NCBI GenBank assembly: GCA_030770535.1
Contig: JASVEC010000004.1
Location: forward strand, 1,674,001-1,738,000
Direction: 5' to 3'
Source: Batkoa obscura
Lineage: Eukaryota; Entomophthoromycota; Entomophthoromycetes; Entomophthorales; Batkoaceae
Length of the DNA stretch: 64,000 nt
Under the pieces are notes generated by a model, which saw only the letters and a program-made list of their open reading frames with translations, was not told the DNA's origin and ran no database searches. How positions within the stretch are numbered: the stretch's first letter is position 1; each line of letters opens with the position of its first letter. Shown here in pieces: positions 1 to 11,892 of the stretch. The position numbers and the translations under genes are program-made.

Positions 1-1394
1 GATTTCTTTTTTACTGCTATGGATATCAATTGTTTTATTTCTTCTTCATTAACTTGTTTCCTTAACAAATCTCTTAAACTTATTTCTGAATTTCCAAATA
101 AACATACCTATTATAATATTAAATTATATTATTGTTATGTCATTATTAAATTGTATTCTAATTTACTTTTAAATTGCCATCCGCTGTTATTCTTAATCGA
201 TTACATGTCGAACAAAAATGTTCAGTCATGGAACTAATAAATCCAAAATTACCTTTATATCCATTCACTTGATAATGCTAAATAAAAATAAATTAACTAA
301 TTTATTTATTATTATTATTATCTTACTTTTGTAGTATCATTTTTATCATCTATAATTTTATTATATTCAGGATATTCATTACCAATCATTTTTAATAATT
401 CTTTATAAGGTACTAATTTTTTATCACTCCATTTATTACCTATAATAATAATGAAACAATAAACAATAAACTCTTACTACTATTAAATATATATATATAT
501 AACTTACCATCAAAAGGCATATATTCAATAAACCTTACACTAATTTTTCTATCTTTAGTTAATTGAATGAATTTAGGTACTTCTATTTCATTCACTCCTT
601 TAATAACTACACAATTTATTTTTAAATGTTCTATATTTAATCGTTCTGCTTCATCTAAACACTCCATTATTTTATTAAAGCCTAAATTCATTTATATATA
701 AAAAAACAATGCAAAATTAAACTTTAATAATTTACCATTCCTCCTTGTCATTAGTTGATATTGAAATGGGTCTAAAGTATCCAAACTTAAATTTAATGTA
801 TTTAATCCATATTGAATCAATTGAGGTAATTTTCTTTTTAATGCAATACCATTGGACGTCATTGCTATTGATTTTAAGCCTAAATCTTTTAATTCAGATA
901 AACCAGCTAAATTAAATTTTTATTTTTTATTTTTTAATTAATTTATTTTTAATAATTAATATTACCAACTAATTCAATAATATCTTTTCTAATCGATGGC
1001 TCACCACCAGTTAATCGAATTTTATCTACTCCTTCACACACAAATAACTTTGCTAATTGAAGTATCTCAGTAGTTGTTAATAACTCATTATTTGGTGTCA
1101 ATTCAATTCCTTCTTCGGGCATACAATAAGTACCTAATAATTTTTACAATTAATCATAGTTATTGGTGGATAACCATTGTAGTTACATCTCAAATTACAA
1201 CGTTCAGTTAAGGAAATGCGTAAATAATTATGAGTTCGTTTGTGTAAGTCGGTTAATGTGGAGTTCAACTAAGAAGTTGTAAGGCTTGTAATATAAAAAA
1301 TAGGGAATTGAGCTACCCTCTTAGCATAATATTGGTTAGCAAATGACAATCTTTGTATCGGCTTTAACTTTAATACTGGTTTTGTAAAGAACAT
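1..1394 (-). CDS. MOCS1: MOCS1A-like GTP 3',8-cyclase (molybdenum cofactor step 1), 3' end outside window
   Basis: Radical-SAM enzyme that starts molybdenum cofactor synthesis from GTP, acting in mitochondria in other eukaryotes. Exons on the minus strand: 1394-1317, 1268-1187, 1133-966, 906-736, 681-508, 439-327, 277-167, 107-1 (continues). The N-terminus ([14 protein letters not shown]...) is basic like a mitochondrial presequence. The first cluster motif [13 protein letters not shown] is formed only when the 1186-1134 intron is spliced from donor GTAACT; the in-frame alternative donor would spoil the Cys spacing. Further family blocks: [34 protein letters not shown] and the second cluster [10 protein letters not shown]...VCLFGN. 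The MoaC half often fused in eukaryotes would lie beyond the edge. Its presence implies a Mo-enzyme (nitrate reductase or sulfite oxidase) elsewhere. Identity is sure; the first exon is less so. Confidence 0.93.
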
Positions 1395-1886
1395 TTATAG
1401 AATAAAAAAATAAAAAGCTAAGAATTTACTTTTATGGTGAAAAAGTTTTGTAATGCAAAAAACTACGAAAGCAGTATTATAGTTGGTTAAATTTCACAGC
1501 TTGGATAAATAAAAAATTGAATTATACAGTTTAGTTTGGAATGAAATTCTGCAAAATTTAAAAGAGTGACTAACTTTTAGTCACATTTACATGATATACA
1601 GTTCAAAAAAATTATAAATTAAACATCGAAGTAAAAAAACATTCTTGTCTATCCTTATTTAAATCTCGGCAAAACCTTTCTTCTATTTTCTAAGATACCT
1701 TTATGTTTATTTTCATTTTCTAATAAATAAACTTAACAAAAAATTCATCTATAAAGTTACATAATTTAGCTTATGAAATTGATTGGTAAATAAATGCCAA
1801 TTTTTGAAAAATTGGAAATCTAATCAAATGCAAAAACAAAAATTGTATTATCAATTTATCAATTTATTTCTATCCCTCAAAAAAAA
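1395..1886. promoter_or_regulatory. Divergent intergenic region, MOCS1A / HP1-A
   Basis: 492 bp between two divergently read genes, so it should hold both promoters. No further open frame or clear TATA element was recognised. Confidence 0.4.
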
Positions 1887-2647
1887 ATGAGTTTAAACTG
1901 TAATAGTTTAAATAATAACATGATTATAATTCCAGATGAAGGACCGGAAGAATACGAAGTAGAAACTATAATTTGTCATGTATTTGATGATAATGAAGTA
2001 AGTTTTTATTTTAAAATTGATTATGTGTTAATACAAATTAATCAACCACAAAACTAGAACTGTTTCAAATACTTAGTTAAATGGAAAGGTTATGGTATTC
2101 AAGAGTGTACTTGGGAACCGGTACCAAATTTGTAAAGCACTTCTACCTACCTACAACTCCAAGCTCACTATTTTATTTTTTATAGATCCAAAGCCATCTC
2201 CATTGTAAAACAGTATTGGGTTTATGCAAAGATCACTTCAAATTTTGATGGAGAAGAGTTAAGCGAACAAGAAATAGAAGAAGCGTCCAAATATTTAACA
2301 AATGAAAAACAGTTATTTGAGTATAAAATTAATCTCCATTATCTTAATAAAAAAATTAGGGATTGGGATACTAAAGTAGATAGTATTAAAAATGTTTTTA
2401 AAGATGATAATGGAGAATTGATCGTATTGGTCAAATGGTAAGTTAAAAGTAGTACTTGATTTTTGATATCAAATTTCACTCATTTTTGGTATAGGAAAAC
2501 GGGAATTATTACAGTTCATCCGATTGAATTAGTAGCCAAAAAGCTACCCCAAAAAGTAAGCTTTTGAATCATTCTTTTAATAACAATACTTGTCTCTTTT
2601 TTTAGTTGATAGCTTATTTTGAAAAAGAAACGGTATTTGTGAGTTAA
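1887..2647 (+). CDS. HP1/Swi6-like chromodomain + chromo-shadow protein (copy A)
   Basis: Heterochromatin protein 1 type: the chromodomain reads H3K9 methylation and the shadow domain dimerises. Exons 1887-1997, 2058-2131, 2186-2437, 2495-2555, 2606-2647 give 179 aa. Chromodomain at about residues 20-60: EYEVETI, then YLVKWKGYGIQECTWEPVPNL; the aromatic cage (Tyr of EYEVE, Trp and Tyr of KWKGY) and the structural Trp of CTWEP are present. The acidic linker is short. The shadow domain spans about residues 117-178 (WDTKVDSI, VLVKWKTG, PQKLIAYFEKE). The short acidic N-terminus and small size fit HP1. A paralogue with introns at equivalent positions lies at 17780-18512. All joins keep frame; the exon 2 donor (GTAAAG) avoids an in-frame stop. 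Confidence 0.88.
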
Positions 2648-3267
2648 ATTTGGCTAATGTATTATATTCTGCTATTTTTAATCTCTGTTTTTACCTTATT
2701 TTTAAAAAAAGTTTAATTTATCTTTATTATTGCTACACCCTTGTTAATCTTATTAAATATAAAATGCCAAGTATAGTTTTTTTTTATTTTTTGTTTTTTA
2801 TAGTTAGTAATTATTTAGTTTCAGATTAAAAGTATATGAGTTTATGTAACTACTATATTAATATTTTTTATTATATTCAACCTTTTATAGTATCATTTAT
2901 AGATAATTCAATTTCATCCCAAACTTCAACTTTGTTCTGGTTTTGTATTTATTTCAATAAAAGTAGTAAATCAAGTATGAATTAAGAAAATAATAAGAAT
3001 ATTTTTTTGTTAATAATTCAAAAACTATAAAATCATTTAGAAATATCTTTTTTCTACTATTTTATTATTAAATTTATAACGAAAAGCTTTTTAACTAATT
3101 TTTGTAATTTTCATTTATACTTCAACTATGCCTTTAAACTCATCATGTTACTTTATTATTATATTATAATAAAATATGATATAATACATCGCCATATGGT
3201 CATAATCTTATTATAACAATGAGTATTGGTTTTAAATTTTATTAAATTTTATTATTTTATTTCCATA
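2648..3267. other. Intergenic, convergent 3' ends
   Basis: 620 bp of AT-rich sequence downstream of both HP1-A and the M28 peptidase. No coding or repeat signal seen. Confidence 0.4.
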
Positions 3268-4778
3268 TTAATTAGATTCAGGTATAATAGTTTTTGGTAA
3301 AGTTTCTTTCAAATCTGCAACAGAATATATAAATCCAGCAGTCATAGCAGCATTTTTAGCCAATTGTTCAGGTTTTAAAACTTCCATACGATCCCCAGCA
3401 GAATGATGAAAGGTGAAATAACTCAATGTAGAATTATTAGCTGCTCTTGAATAAAGCGAAGCACTTGGTATTCCTCTAGCACATAATGGTGATATATCTT
3501 CATCACTATCATCAGATTCTAATTTCATATTAATAACTACAAATAATTAAAAATAAAAATAAACTTACCTACAACGTTTCCAAACGTTGTATGGCCCAAC
3601 AAATCCTTTCCAATAGAGCTAAAGATAGCAGTAGCTTCTTTATTACCTGCGAAATAAAAACCATAAGGTTCAAATGTGCCTGAATCGGATTCCATTGCCA
3701 AAATATGATTATCTAAATTATTGATATTTTCTTTATAGTAAGCTTCACCACCAGCAGTACCAGCTTCTTCATTAACCCAAAAAATAGCTCTAATAGTACG
3801 ACGTGGTTTAATATTTAAATTTGCAATTTGACGCAATACTTCCCAACCAATAAAAGCACCAGCAGCATCGTCCATAGCACCTACCCCAACATCCCAAGAA
3901 TCAATATGACCACTTACAATTACAATTTCATTTGGTTTTTCACTACCCTTAATTTCAAGAATCAAATTTCTTGTCTTGGCTTTACCTTTTTTTAATGTGG
4001 CTCCCATCTTTAAAGTAAGTTTTGGTTTTTTATAAATATCACAATTGATATTATCACTTTTTTTAGCTCTTTCTTGAATTCTAGTTAACATTTGAGCATC
4101 TTCATAAGTGACTACAGCACCTGGAATTTTAGATTCTTGCATAACCCCAGTATGTGGTGTATTAATAGAAAATGGTGTAGCTGCACGAACTAAAGCTGCA
4201 ACTGCTCCATATTCTTCAGATAATAAAGCACAGTTTTGTCGAATATTAGAAGCAGCACCATACCCAGTCCAAGGAAAATTACATAATACAATTTTTTTAT
4301 TTAATTCCCCTTTCTCACCTTTTTGTTTAAGATCATCTTTAGAAACCACTGTAATTACTTCAGCAGTGATACCATGTTTTGGTGTACCAATAGATCTTCC
4401 AAGTCCTAAAAAGTCAAGCTTGACATCACCACGAGTAGGTGAATGATATACTAAAGATTCTTCATTACGTTGCCAATAATCTGCAGTTACCTTTTGTGTA
4501 TATGTTGTTAGTCCATCTTTTTTTGCTTGCTTTTGTATCCAATCAATCGAATCCTCTAACGCTTTTGAACCTGTTATACGATGACCATATAAATCTGTCA
4601 TTTCAGCTAATCGATCCCAGATTATAGTACTATTTTGAGTAGATGCTAATAATCGATTAACATTGTCTTTAAGATATGACAAAGTTGGAAGTTGAAAATC
4701 TTTTTGAGTAGTTTGGGACTGAATAGTGTTATAATAGATTGAAGCTAAACAGAAGGTTAAAGAAGGATTATATTTCAT
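3268..4778 (-). CDS. M28 family secreted metallopeptidase, carboxypeptidase Q-like (copy 1)
   Basis: Exons 4778-3569 and 3536-3268, 492 aa. The N-terminus is hydrophobic (signal peptide-like), followed by a PGCP/carboxypeptidase Q-like layout: WDRLAEMTDLYGHRITGS near the start, a PA-type insert, then the di-zinc M28 core. Metal-binding blocks are VSGHIDSWDVG (His, Asp), MDDAAG (bridging Asp), WVNEEAG (catalytic and metal Glu), MESDSG, and a late FHHSAGDRM (His). All expected ligand blocks are present. Probably an exported or vacuolar dipeptidase/carboxypeptidase. A paralogue with the same blocks lies at 33871-35593 on the same strand; this copy keeps one intron where that one keeps three. The loop before the last His (about residues 415-440) differs strongly between copies, suggesting altered specificity. 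Confidence 0.9.
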
Positions 4779-7156
4779 CTTTTTAATTTTGTATAAAAAA
4801 ATAGTTACTATTTTTTAATTCCAAGTTGAAGTGAATCTGCTTCTTTTTATAATCTTTTGGAACAATGATATATTATCAGGTATATCATTTTTAGTCATTC
4901 ATTTTAAAAGCGGGTTTTACTATTCTGATATAATGTCATTCATTTAAACTAGAAATTATAATATAGCAAATAATCATAAAACCTCCAATTACACAAAACT
5001 AAATTTTAAAAATTGCACTTATGGTAGTGAAAATAAAATAAAAAAGGATAGCTACAAATTAAAGTTGAAGTTATTATAATAATACATTAATATTCCAATA
5101 TAAATGTTTCAATTATGTACATATTTGGCCATTGTAAAAGTGTTTATTGATTTTTAGGCTTTTATACAAATTTGATTTGTTTTTAATTTAAAATTGGTAA
5201 TGTCATTCAATATCAATGTTAGCAAATTATTGGTGCTAAAGGCTAATAAAAATTTAAGTTCTATTAGTAATACATATTTTTTTATGAGCTTAAGGCTGAA
5301 TACAAAGTAAATATATTATTCGAACTATTTAAATAGAGATAGTAGACTTTACATATTAAGTAGAAATTGAATTTATTTATTGAGATTTATTTTTTAATTA
5401 TTTTTAGTCTTCTAATAGGTTAGCAAGTTAAATAATCTTAAGTTGTAATTTCAAATTACTAGTTTTTAAATAAAGTTAAACAGATTTTACTATTACAATA
5501 CTGAGAATACAAACTTATTATTCCTTCAATATTTGATATGACGTGAATGTGTTGATTGCCCGCTTTATACTCGTTTATTCTTAAAAACATATCTATGGCT
5601 TAAGTTTTATTTTACAAATTAAAAGTTATTAGTCTTTCTGCTCTCAACCATATAATATTGGGTCTTTAACATACCTCTCTGTAGTAGGTCTGTTTTTCTA
5701 TGTATCACCCCTATATTTTCAAAGTAATGTCTAATCCAAAAGTCGCCATATTTATCTGCCTCTCTCATGGTTATAGAAAATTATTTTTGCAAATTCAAAC
5801 CTATACTAAATCGCTTCATCTCTTCCTTAGTCGCCTCTATAGAAGGTGATCTTTCTGGTATTCTCTAGGGTATCCAATTTTTATAATGAATACTTTCTAA
5901 TGTTCTAATAAGATTCGTTCCCTATCTGATTCCTCACCTCCTGTAAATTGCTAATAGCTAGCCTTTATTTGTTTGATATTTTATTAACTTTTGGAAAATC
6001 TTTGATGTAAATATTCTCTAAAATTCTAATATAAACATACTACATCAATGTAATGGTTTTTTAAATTTAGATACTATAACTTGATTTTGTTCTTAGTGAA
6101 GTCTAGATTTAATAAAAATTTAAATAATTTTTATCCGTTAGATATTCACTAAACTCTCATTTAATTATTCAACTATTTAGCTTTATGTATTATTGTATTT
6201 AAATTTTGTAATTGTACATCTTTTGGAAAAAAATATGATTATTCGGTTATTTTTATAACTGCTGATAAAGTTATGTAATTAATTTTTTTAAATCAAGTTC
6301 GCTATAACAGTATATTTAGTATGCTTTAATTTTTATTTTAGACTCAATAATGCTAGTCGAGCTATAACAATTAAATATTATCCTAACCTATAGCTTATAA
6401 TAAATAAAATATATACTTGAAATTTCATCATTAAAATCAGAGTTTTAAATTTTATTACATTCTAAGGATTCAAAATTTAAAGTATCTGCATTTAGGCTTA
6501 TTGTAAAGTCTTAAACAGCCATAAAAGACTTCAAAAAGTTAATAGAAAGATATTGTCCTTTCAATTCTAATTTTAATTAATTGAGCCAATTTAATAATCA
6601 TATTAATAATTAAATTTGCGAACTTTTGAAACTTCAAAATTTAATTAAGGATGCTCTATTTAACTGAAAATTAATAATACTATATTTTTTATTTGGGTGT
6701 TAGCTTCAAAAATATAATTCCTTAGTTGAAATACTGTTACTGCTCTATTGCAACTTAATAAACTATTTATTTAAAAATTAATTTTTAGTAAAATCGAGTT
6801 ATATTTAACATTAAGCTTTAAAAAACCAAAAAAAAACAATAAATGTCTCTAAGAACTACTGAAAATTAGGTCGTTATAGAGCTGTAGCAGCTGTAATCAT
6901 GACACGGTGTAGAAGGAATAGCAATAGGAATTTAAAAGAAGTTGTGATGTTTGAAAGCCATGAATGCTATATCAAAAAAGAAAATCAACTGAGTATTAAA
7001 TTTCCTTTATTTTGTTGTATAATTTAAATTAGACTTATAAAATTTTCGAGCTGTTAAGCAATAACATAAAAATATTAAAGATGTAGTTAACATTTAAAAC
7101 TGTGTTTTACATAACCTATAAAATCTGATTTTAAAGGTTATTTTTTCACTTTCAAA
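4779..7156. other. Long intergenic region
   Basis: 2.4 kb, very AT-rich. Apart from the slightly GC-richer block at 5640-5870 (listed separately) I see no open frame, RNA gene or terminal repeat. Confidence 0.4.
5640..5870 (-). pseudogene. Possible degenerate coding relic of unknown family
   Basis: Base composition is less AT-rich than its surroundings. One minus-strand frame reads mostly as plausible protein, including EATKEEMKRFS and ADKYGDFWIRHYFENIG. No start, splice structure or family recognised. It could be a gene remnant or mobile-element debris. Confidence 0.25.
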
Positions 7157-8109
7157 ATGAATAGGGATACTTTAGAAAAAAACATATTATTAAATAGAGT
7201 GAATTTAAGGGATCCCGATAATGTAACTCGGTACCAAAGATACAGGTTCAAGGCTTTTCAAATTGTAGATTCTTATACTTTTCATTACAAAACCACTTTG
7301 ATTTCGATTTTGTATCTCATTGTCTTAGGCTTTGAATTTGGATATAGTGAGTTCAATAATCTTTATCAAAACAGTAATTTATTAACTGATATAGGATATA
7401 GCCTTATGAAAACAAGGTATGTTGTATCTAAAGAACTGACTATTCTTCAATTAGTATTTGACATATTAGGAGCTCCCTTTATATTATTATTTTTGATAGA
7501 ACTAATCGTAAGACTATTTGCACTCGATAATGTTAAATTATACACCGTTCGATTAGCAGCATTGGAATCTACCTTTTTATTCATTAATATTGTTATAAGT
7601 ACGATTGATATGGCCTTGCCCTTATATATGTTTCTAGAAATTAAAATATTAGTGGTAGCAGTAAGGCTATTATTACAAGTTTATAGAAATAACCAAGTAG
7701 TTGAAGTAATCGAGAAGCACGTAAATCCTAATATTTAAGTTAATAATAATATTGAATGTAAATAATAAAATAATAGGAACATGAGATAACTAGAGAGTAT
7801 GAAGAGTACTATAAATCAATGATATTAAAATGTGAAAGTATAAAATTAAAAAATAAAGAAATGGAAACGGAAATGGAAGAATATTCAAGAACTATAGCTA
7901 TCAGAGAAGACGAGATTAAAAGCTTAGATGCTGAGATGATTGAAACTCATAGAAAATCATGGAGTGCCCTTGTATCACCGCTGTTGGCAGTTAAAGTGAA
8001 TATACCCGTTATGCGTGAAAGCTCTGCTAGCAATCAACGTAAATCTAAGGAATCAAAAGCGTTAACAAAACCGAGACAAAGAGGCCGCTCAATTAGCTTT
8101 TTTAAATAA
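7157..8109 (+). CDS. Divergent voltage-sensor domain protein with coiled-coil tail (VSD-A)
   Basis: Exons 7157-7720 and 7777-8109, 298 aa. The donor GTAAAT follows a His codon; without splicing the frame stops after five residues. Four hydrophobic segments at about 46-65, 96-121, 138-160 and 161-177, then a coiled coil (about 190-230) and a basic Ser/Arg-rich tail. This is the Hv1 proton-channel layout without a pore domain. S2 has Glu115 and Arg119 (spacing 4, as Glu153/Lys157 of human Hv1). S3 has Glu137 in the LEST context, where Hv1 has Asp174. S4 has Arg170, 33 residues after Glu137 as in the canonical copy at 55583-57726, but the next two gating positions are Leu and Tyr; another Arg is at 177. 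The selectivity Asp of S1 is not evident. Possibly a non-conducting or differently selective sensor. Confidence 0.6.
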
Positions 8110-8524
8110 AACAGTTTTACTGTCGAACATTTGTTTATTTAGAATTATCCATATTATATTTTAATCTAAAATATAAAGTTTTATTCTTAATATATATTTA
8201 TGTGTATCGAAATATTAGTTGATAACTTTTTTAGGGCATAATGAAAAATAATTTTAGCTCTTTGAGCAACTATTATTGGAACTCAAAATATTTAATTTAG
8301 CTTGTTCGTTTTTTATTACTAGCCTAATGATAAAAATAAAAAGTGGATGCTTACTATCAAAAACATAAAACAGCTGAGTTTTCATGGAATGACGTGAAAA
8401 TCATTTTTTGTAATCGTTTTAAAGAATGATTAATTTTCAAAAACTAATAAATTATTAGAGATAAAACGTAACTGAAATTTCATTAGATTTAAATAAAATC
8501 GTCTTTATCTTTCTTTAATAAAAA
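8110..8524. other. Intergenic
   Basis: 415 bp between two same-strand genes; nothing beyond AT-rich spacer seen. Confidence 0.4.
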
Positions 8525-10766
8525 ATGAGCTTGGAGACCACAATTGGATCAACAGATACAAGGATTGGCTCCAATAGTAAAACAATAGAGGATAAAGATA
8601 ATGATAAGTTAACGCAGCCCAGTTTAAACCAGGTTCGAGGTGAGAAAACTATTGGTTCATCTATTATAAATGACAATGGTTCGACGGATGCTTCAAATAT
8701 TGTAGGAGAGGAAAAACATATTTTAGAAGCGGCTGAAGATAATGTTAAAGTATTGTATACTGATGTGCAAAGGAGCAGTTTGCGCGCATCTGAGGCTTAC
8801 CTAAAGGCAGTGAAGGAAATAGAAAAAGAAATCAATGCTATTGAACCATCAATAAATTGGGAAGATGAAAATGATCATGAAGCCTCTGGTAAAGAAAATG
8901 AGTTATACAATATACAAGAGAGTGAAACAAACGAGGATGATAGAGATAGTAACGATGACAACTTTAGTCAAGAAGTAGTTTATACTATTGATCTTAATCC
9001 AGAGGAGTCATCCAGTCCTAGATATGAAGATTTTATTGAACCTGGTGGACAAAAAGAGAAGCAGCTAGGTAATATTTTCGTTCTATTATTTCAAAAAATA
9101 ATATGAATTTGATCAGATTGCGAAAGAAGTGGATGGGATGACATTGACGTTCCTGAAAGCTCAGCTTCTAGTTTGTCTGATTTATCGGGTAAATCTTCAA
9201 AAAGCAGCGTAGTTTCTGATAATTACAGTGTTTCTGAAGATGATATATTTGCTTCTATCCTTACAGAGATTGTAACCAGTAATGTGGCTGGAAGCCAAGA
9301 CAGTCTTCTAGGTTATGATGACATAGAGGATAATTCCATTTCGAATTCAAATCAAGAAGTTATCGAAAATGATTTTAGTTCGAGTTCAACCAAGGATAAC
9401 TTTATGAATAATAAAAAAGAATTCAACAATTTAAGCAATGGAGTAAAAAGTGAGGTAGAAGTAGCAGAAACTATAGCAAATAATAATGGTTTGTGTATCT
9501 CTATTGGGGAGTTGGAAGAACTTCAAAATCAAAAAAATGAAGATACACTTTCCCCTAATGAAATTAATTTATTTAAGAATAAGCATTTGCACTATGGTGG
9601 TGGTAGGGAATGTAAAAGTGATCAAGAATCTCTTGATTCATATCCCGTTTCCCTTAAAGCAGACGATATAGTAGCCAATAACAATAAAACAAGTAAAGCC
9701 TAAAATAAAGTTATATTTTATTTAATTGTTTGATTTTGAATAGATTTTGAAATGAAGTTTGTAGATAATACATGGGAAATAGCAGACGAAAATGATAATA
9801 ATGATAATAGTTTAGGTAATAATAAAAATAAGAAACGCAAGCTTGTTGATAATAAAAAATATTTCAATCTAGGCAAGTCTAATTTAAGTCAAAATAATAT
9901 AAAGGGAAATATTTATAACTATGGTAATGGTTACAGTAATGGTGGATCTCTAAATAAAGATAGCTTAGACATAAAAGCGCAAAAAGGTAAAGTTAGATAT
10001 ATGAGGTCGAGTGAAGATGATATCGAAGAATTTTATAAAAGAGAGTTACATACTTCACCCAATACAATAGCTCGGAATATCGTTAAAGGTAGTCTAACTA
10101 AGGGTGGGTATATGGGCTCAAGCGCAAGTGATATGGAAGATTTTTATAATAAGGAGTTAAGGACAAACAATATAAAAAACCAAAATGATTCCAATGATGA
10201 TGATGATCTATGGGGTAATCAAGAAGTAGAAGTAAATTCAAACGATATTGAAGGTTGGAAAACGCTTTCAAAAGGTAAGAACAAAATTAAAATTAAAAGT
10301 GAAAAAAATTGAATGTATATTAAAACCAAACACACCTTTAGTCGAAATAAATCAACATCAAAAGGAGGACTGGCATAATCTAAAAAATGTGTTTTTGACA
10401 TTAAATGAAAAGATTGAAGTTGAAATAAAAGAGGAAGATTTTAATGAAATACAATATGATATTTCAGATGAAGTTTGGAAACCGAATTCGGAATGGATAA
10501 TACCTAATTTCAATGCCACAGTTGTCGAAGATAAATCGGTAAACAATCAACCTTTGTCAAATGATATTGAAATTGGTTGGGGAGATGGTGCGATGAAATT
10601 ATCTGATTTTCCAATTAGGTCATGGTCTAGCGATAGTAATAATGGGCGTAACTATAAGGAAAGCGAGGAGTTAAAAAGTAAAAAAAAAGATGCATTTAAT
10701 AAATTTAAAGAGTATAAAGCTAAAAATAAAACGAAAAAAGATCCAACTCAGGTAACAATGATTTAA
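8525..10766 (+). CDS. Acidic low-complexity protein with dispersed GW/WG tryptophans (possible Argonaute-hook protein)
   Basis: Exons 8525-9068, 9117-9692, 9744-10274, 10342-10766, 691 aa; each join keeps frame. No globular family recognised. Rich in Ser, Asn, Asp and Glu with almost no hydrophobic segments, hence predicted disordered. Ten tryptophans (about 112, 188, 384, 530, 545, 561, 596, 602, 630, 645) sit singly in polar or acidic settings: SGWDDID, DLWGNQE, EGWKTLS, IGWGDGAM. This resembles the GW/WG Argonaute hooks of Tas3, GW182 and plant NRPE1. A duplicated motif, YM(R/G)SS..D(I/M)E(E/D)FY.(R/K)EL.T, occurs at about 459-477 and 496-514. The C-terminus is Lys-rich and may bind nucleic acid or direct nuclear import. 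The coding call is firm; the Argonaute link is inference from composition. Confidence 0.65.
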
Positions 10767-11892
10767 TATTTCAAATTATTAATAACAATGTATAGAAATT
10801 CTTTGAGAGTGAGTTTAATGATATTTAAACTACTAACCTTTCAAAATAATTAAACTAGTTTGACTCTAAAATGTGGCTTAGATGTAAGTTCAGGAATTAA
10901 ATTTAAACAACGATTTTTATTACTATTAATGATAGGAATAGCTCCAGTCGTTAGAAAATCTAGTAAAACTTGCATGTTGAACTCTTACAGTAATAAATAA
11001 AAACCCATGTTGTTATATGTCATAAAGAGATGATTTTATTTAAACTTTATAATAAGGAAAATTTAAAAACTAAAGTAGTCTGAATGATTTTTAATACATC
11101 CACGGCCTTTTGATATGCTGAATATTCAAATACCATAAATGATTTTTATTTGTACTACTGAGACTAATTACAATTGCCATGAGTTAAGGCTGGCTTTGGT
11201 AACTCCAACTTATTTAAATTGCTTGTAACGCTTAATTATACTGCTTTATATTGTAGATGGCATGTTATTAACAGAGAAGATATGCTATGAAATAAGCATA
11301 AAGATAAAAAAGAAGCCATTTTTAAAACAACGTTAGTTTAGTTTACAGTGAATATTGTATTTTATTAATTTTTACTTTCTCATAATCTTTAAATCTTTTA
11401 CATAAATAAATTACTAAATAATGTATAGTCACAACATAACACTAACTTATAAATCAAATCGAATAAAATGCAACAAAATCAGCGTAAAAGTCTAAAATGC
11501 CAATAGTAGTTTCACATACCAATATTATATAGCGTTGATAAATATAATTTCTAAATCGAGAAAATAATTGAAATCGACTCAGATCATTTGAATTTTACTA
11601 AAATTAGACTTTAACAGTAAAAAAATACGATCAAAAAATGAAATATGTGGTGGAAGTTTAGTAACTGAAATTTTATGTAATAGAAAACTAAAAGTAAGGA
11701 GAATTAAATTTAAAAAATAGGTTAGAATAAACCTAAATTATGAATAAAAAAAGATAGTAGTAATAATAAAGTTTAGGAAAATTATATCGATCGTCTTGTA
11801 ACTTATTTATTATTTATAATAAATTTATAATCTATGATTATTTCATATGCTCGTTCTTACCTTTTTTCTTAACTAATCAAAATTTCATTTAT
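10767..11892. other. Intergenic
   Basis: 1.1 kb AT-rich spacer before the multicopper oxidase. No ORF, repeat or RNA gene recognised. Confidence 0.4.

Noticed and set aside
4108-4446. 112-codon plus-strand frame
   Set aside because: Lies wholly inside the M28 peptidase on the other strand and has no recognisable protein features.
8525-10766. Three or four separate small genes
   Set aside because: Good donor and acceptor sites join all segments in one frame with consistent composition, so a single four-exon gene is more likely.
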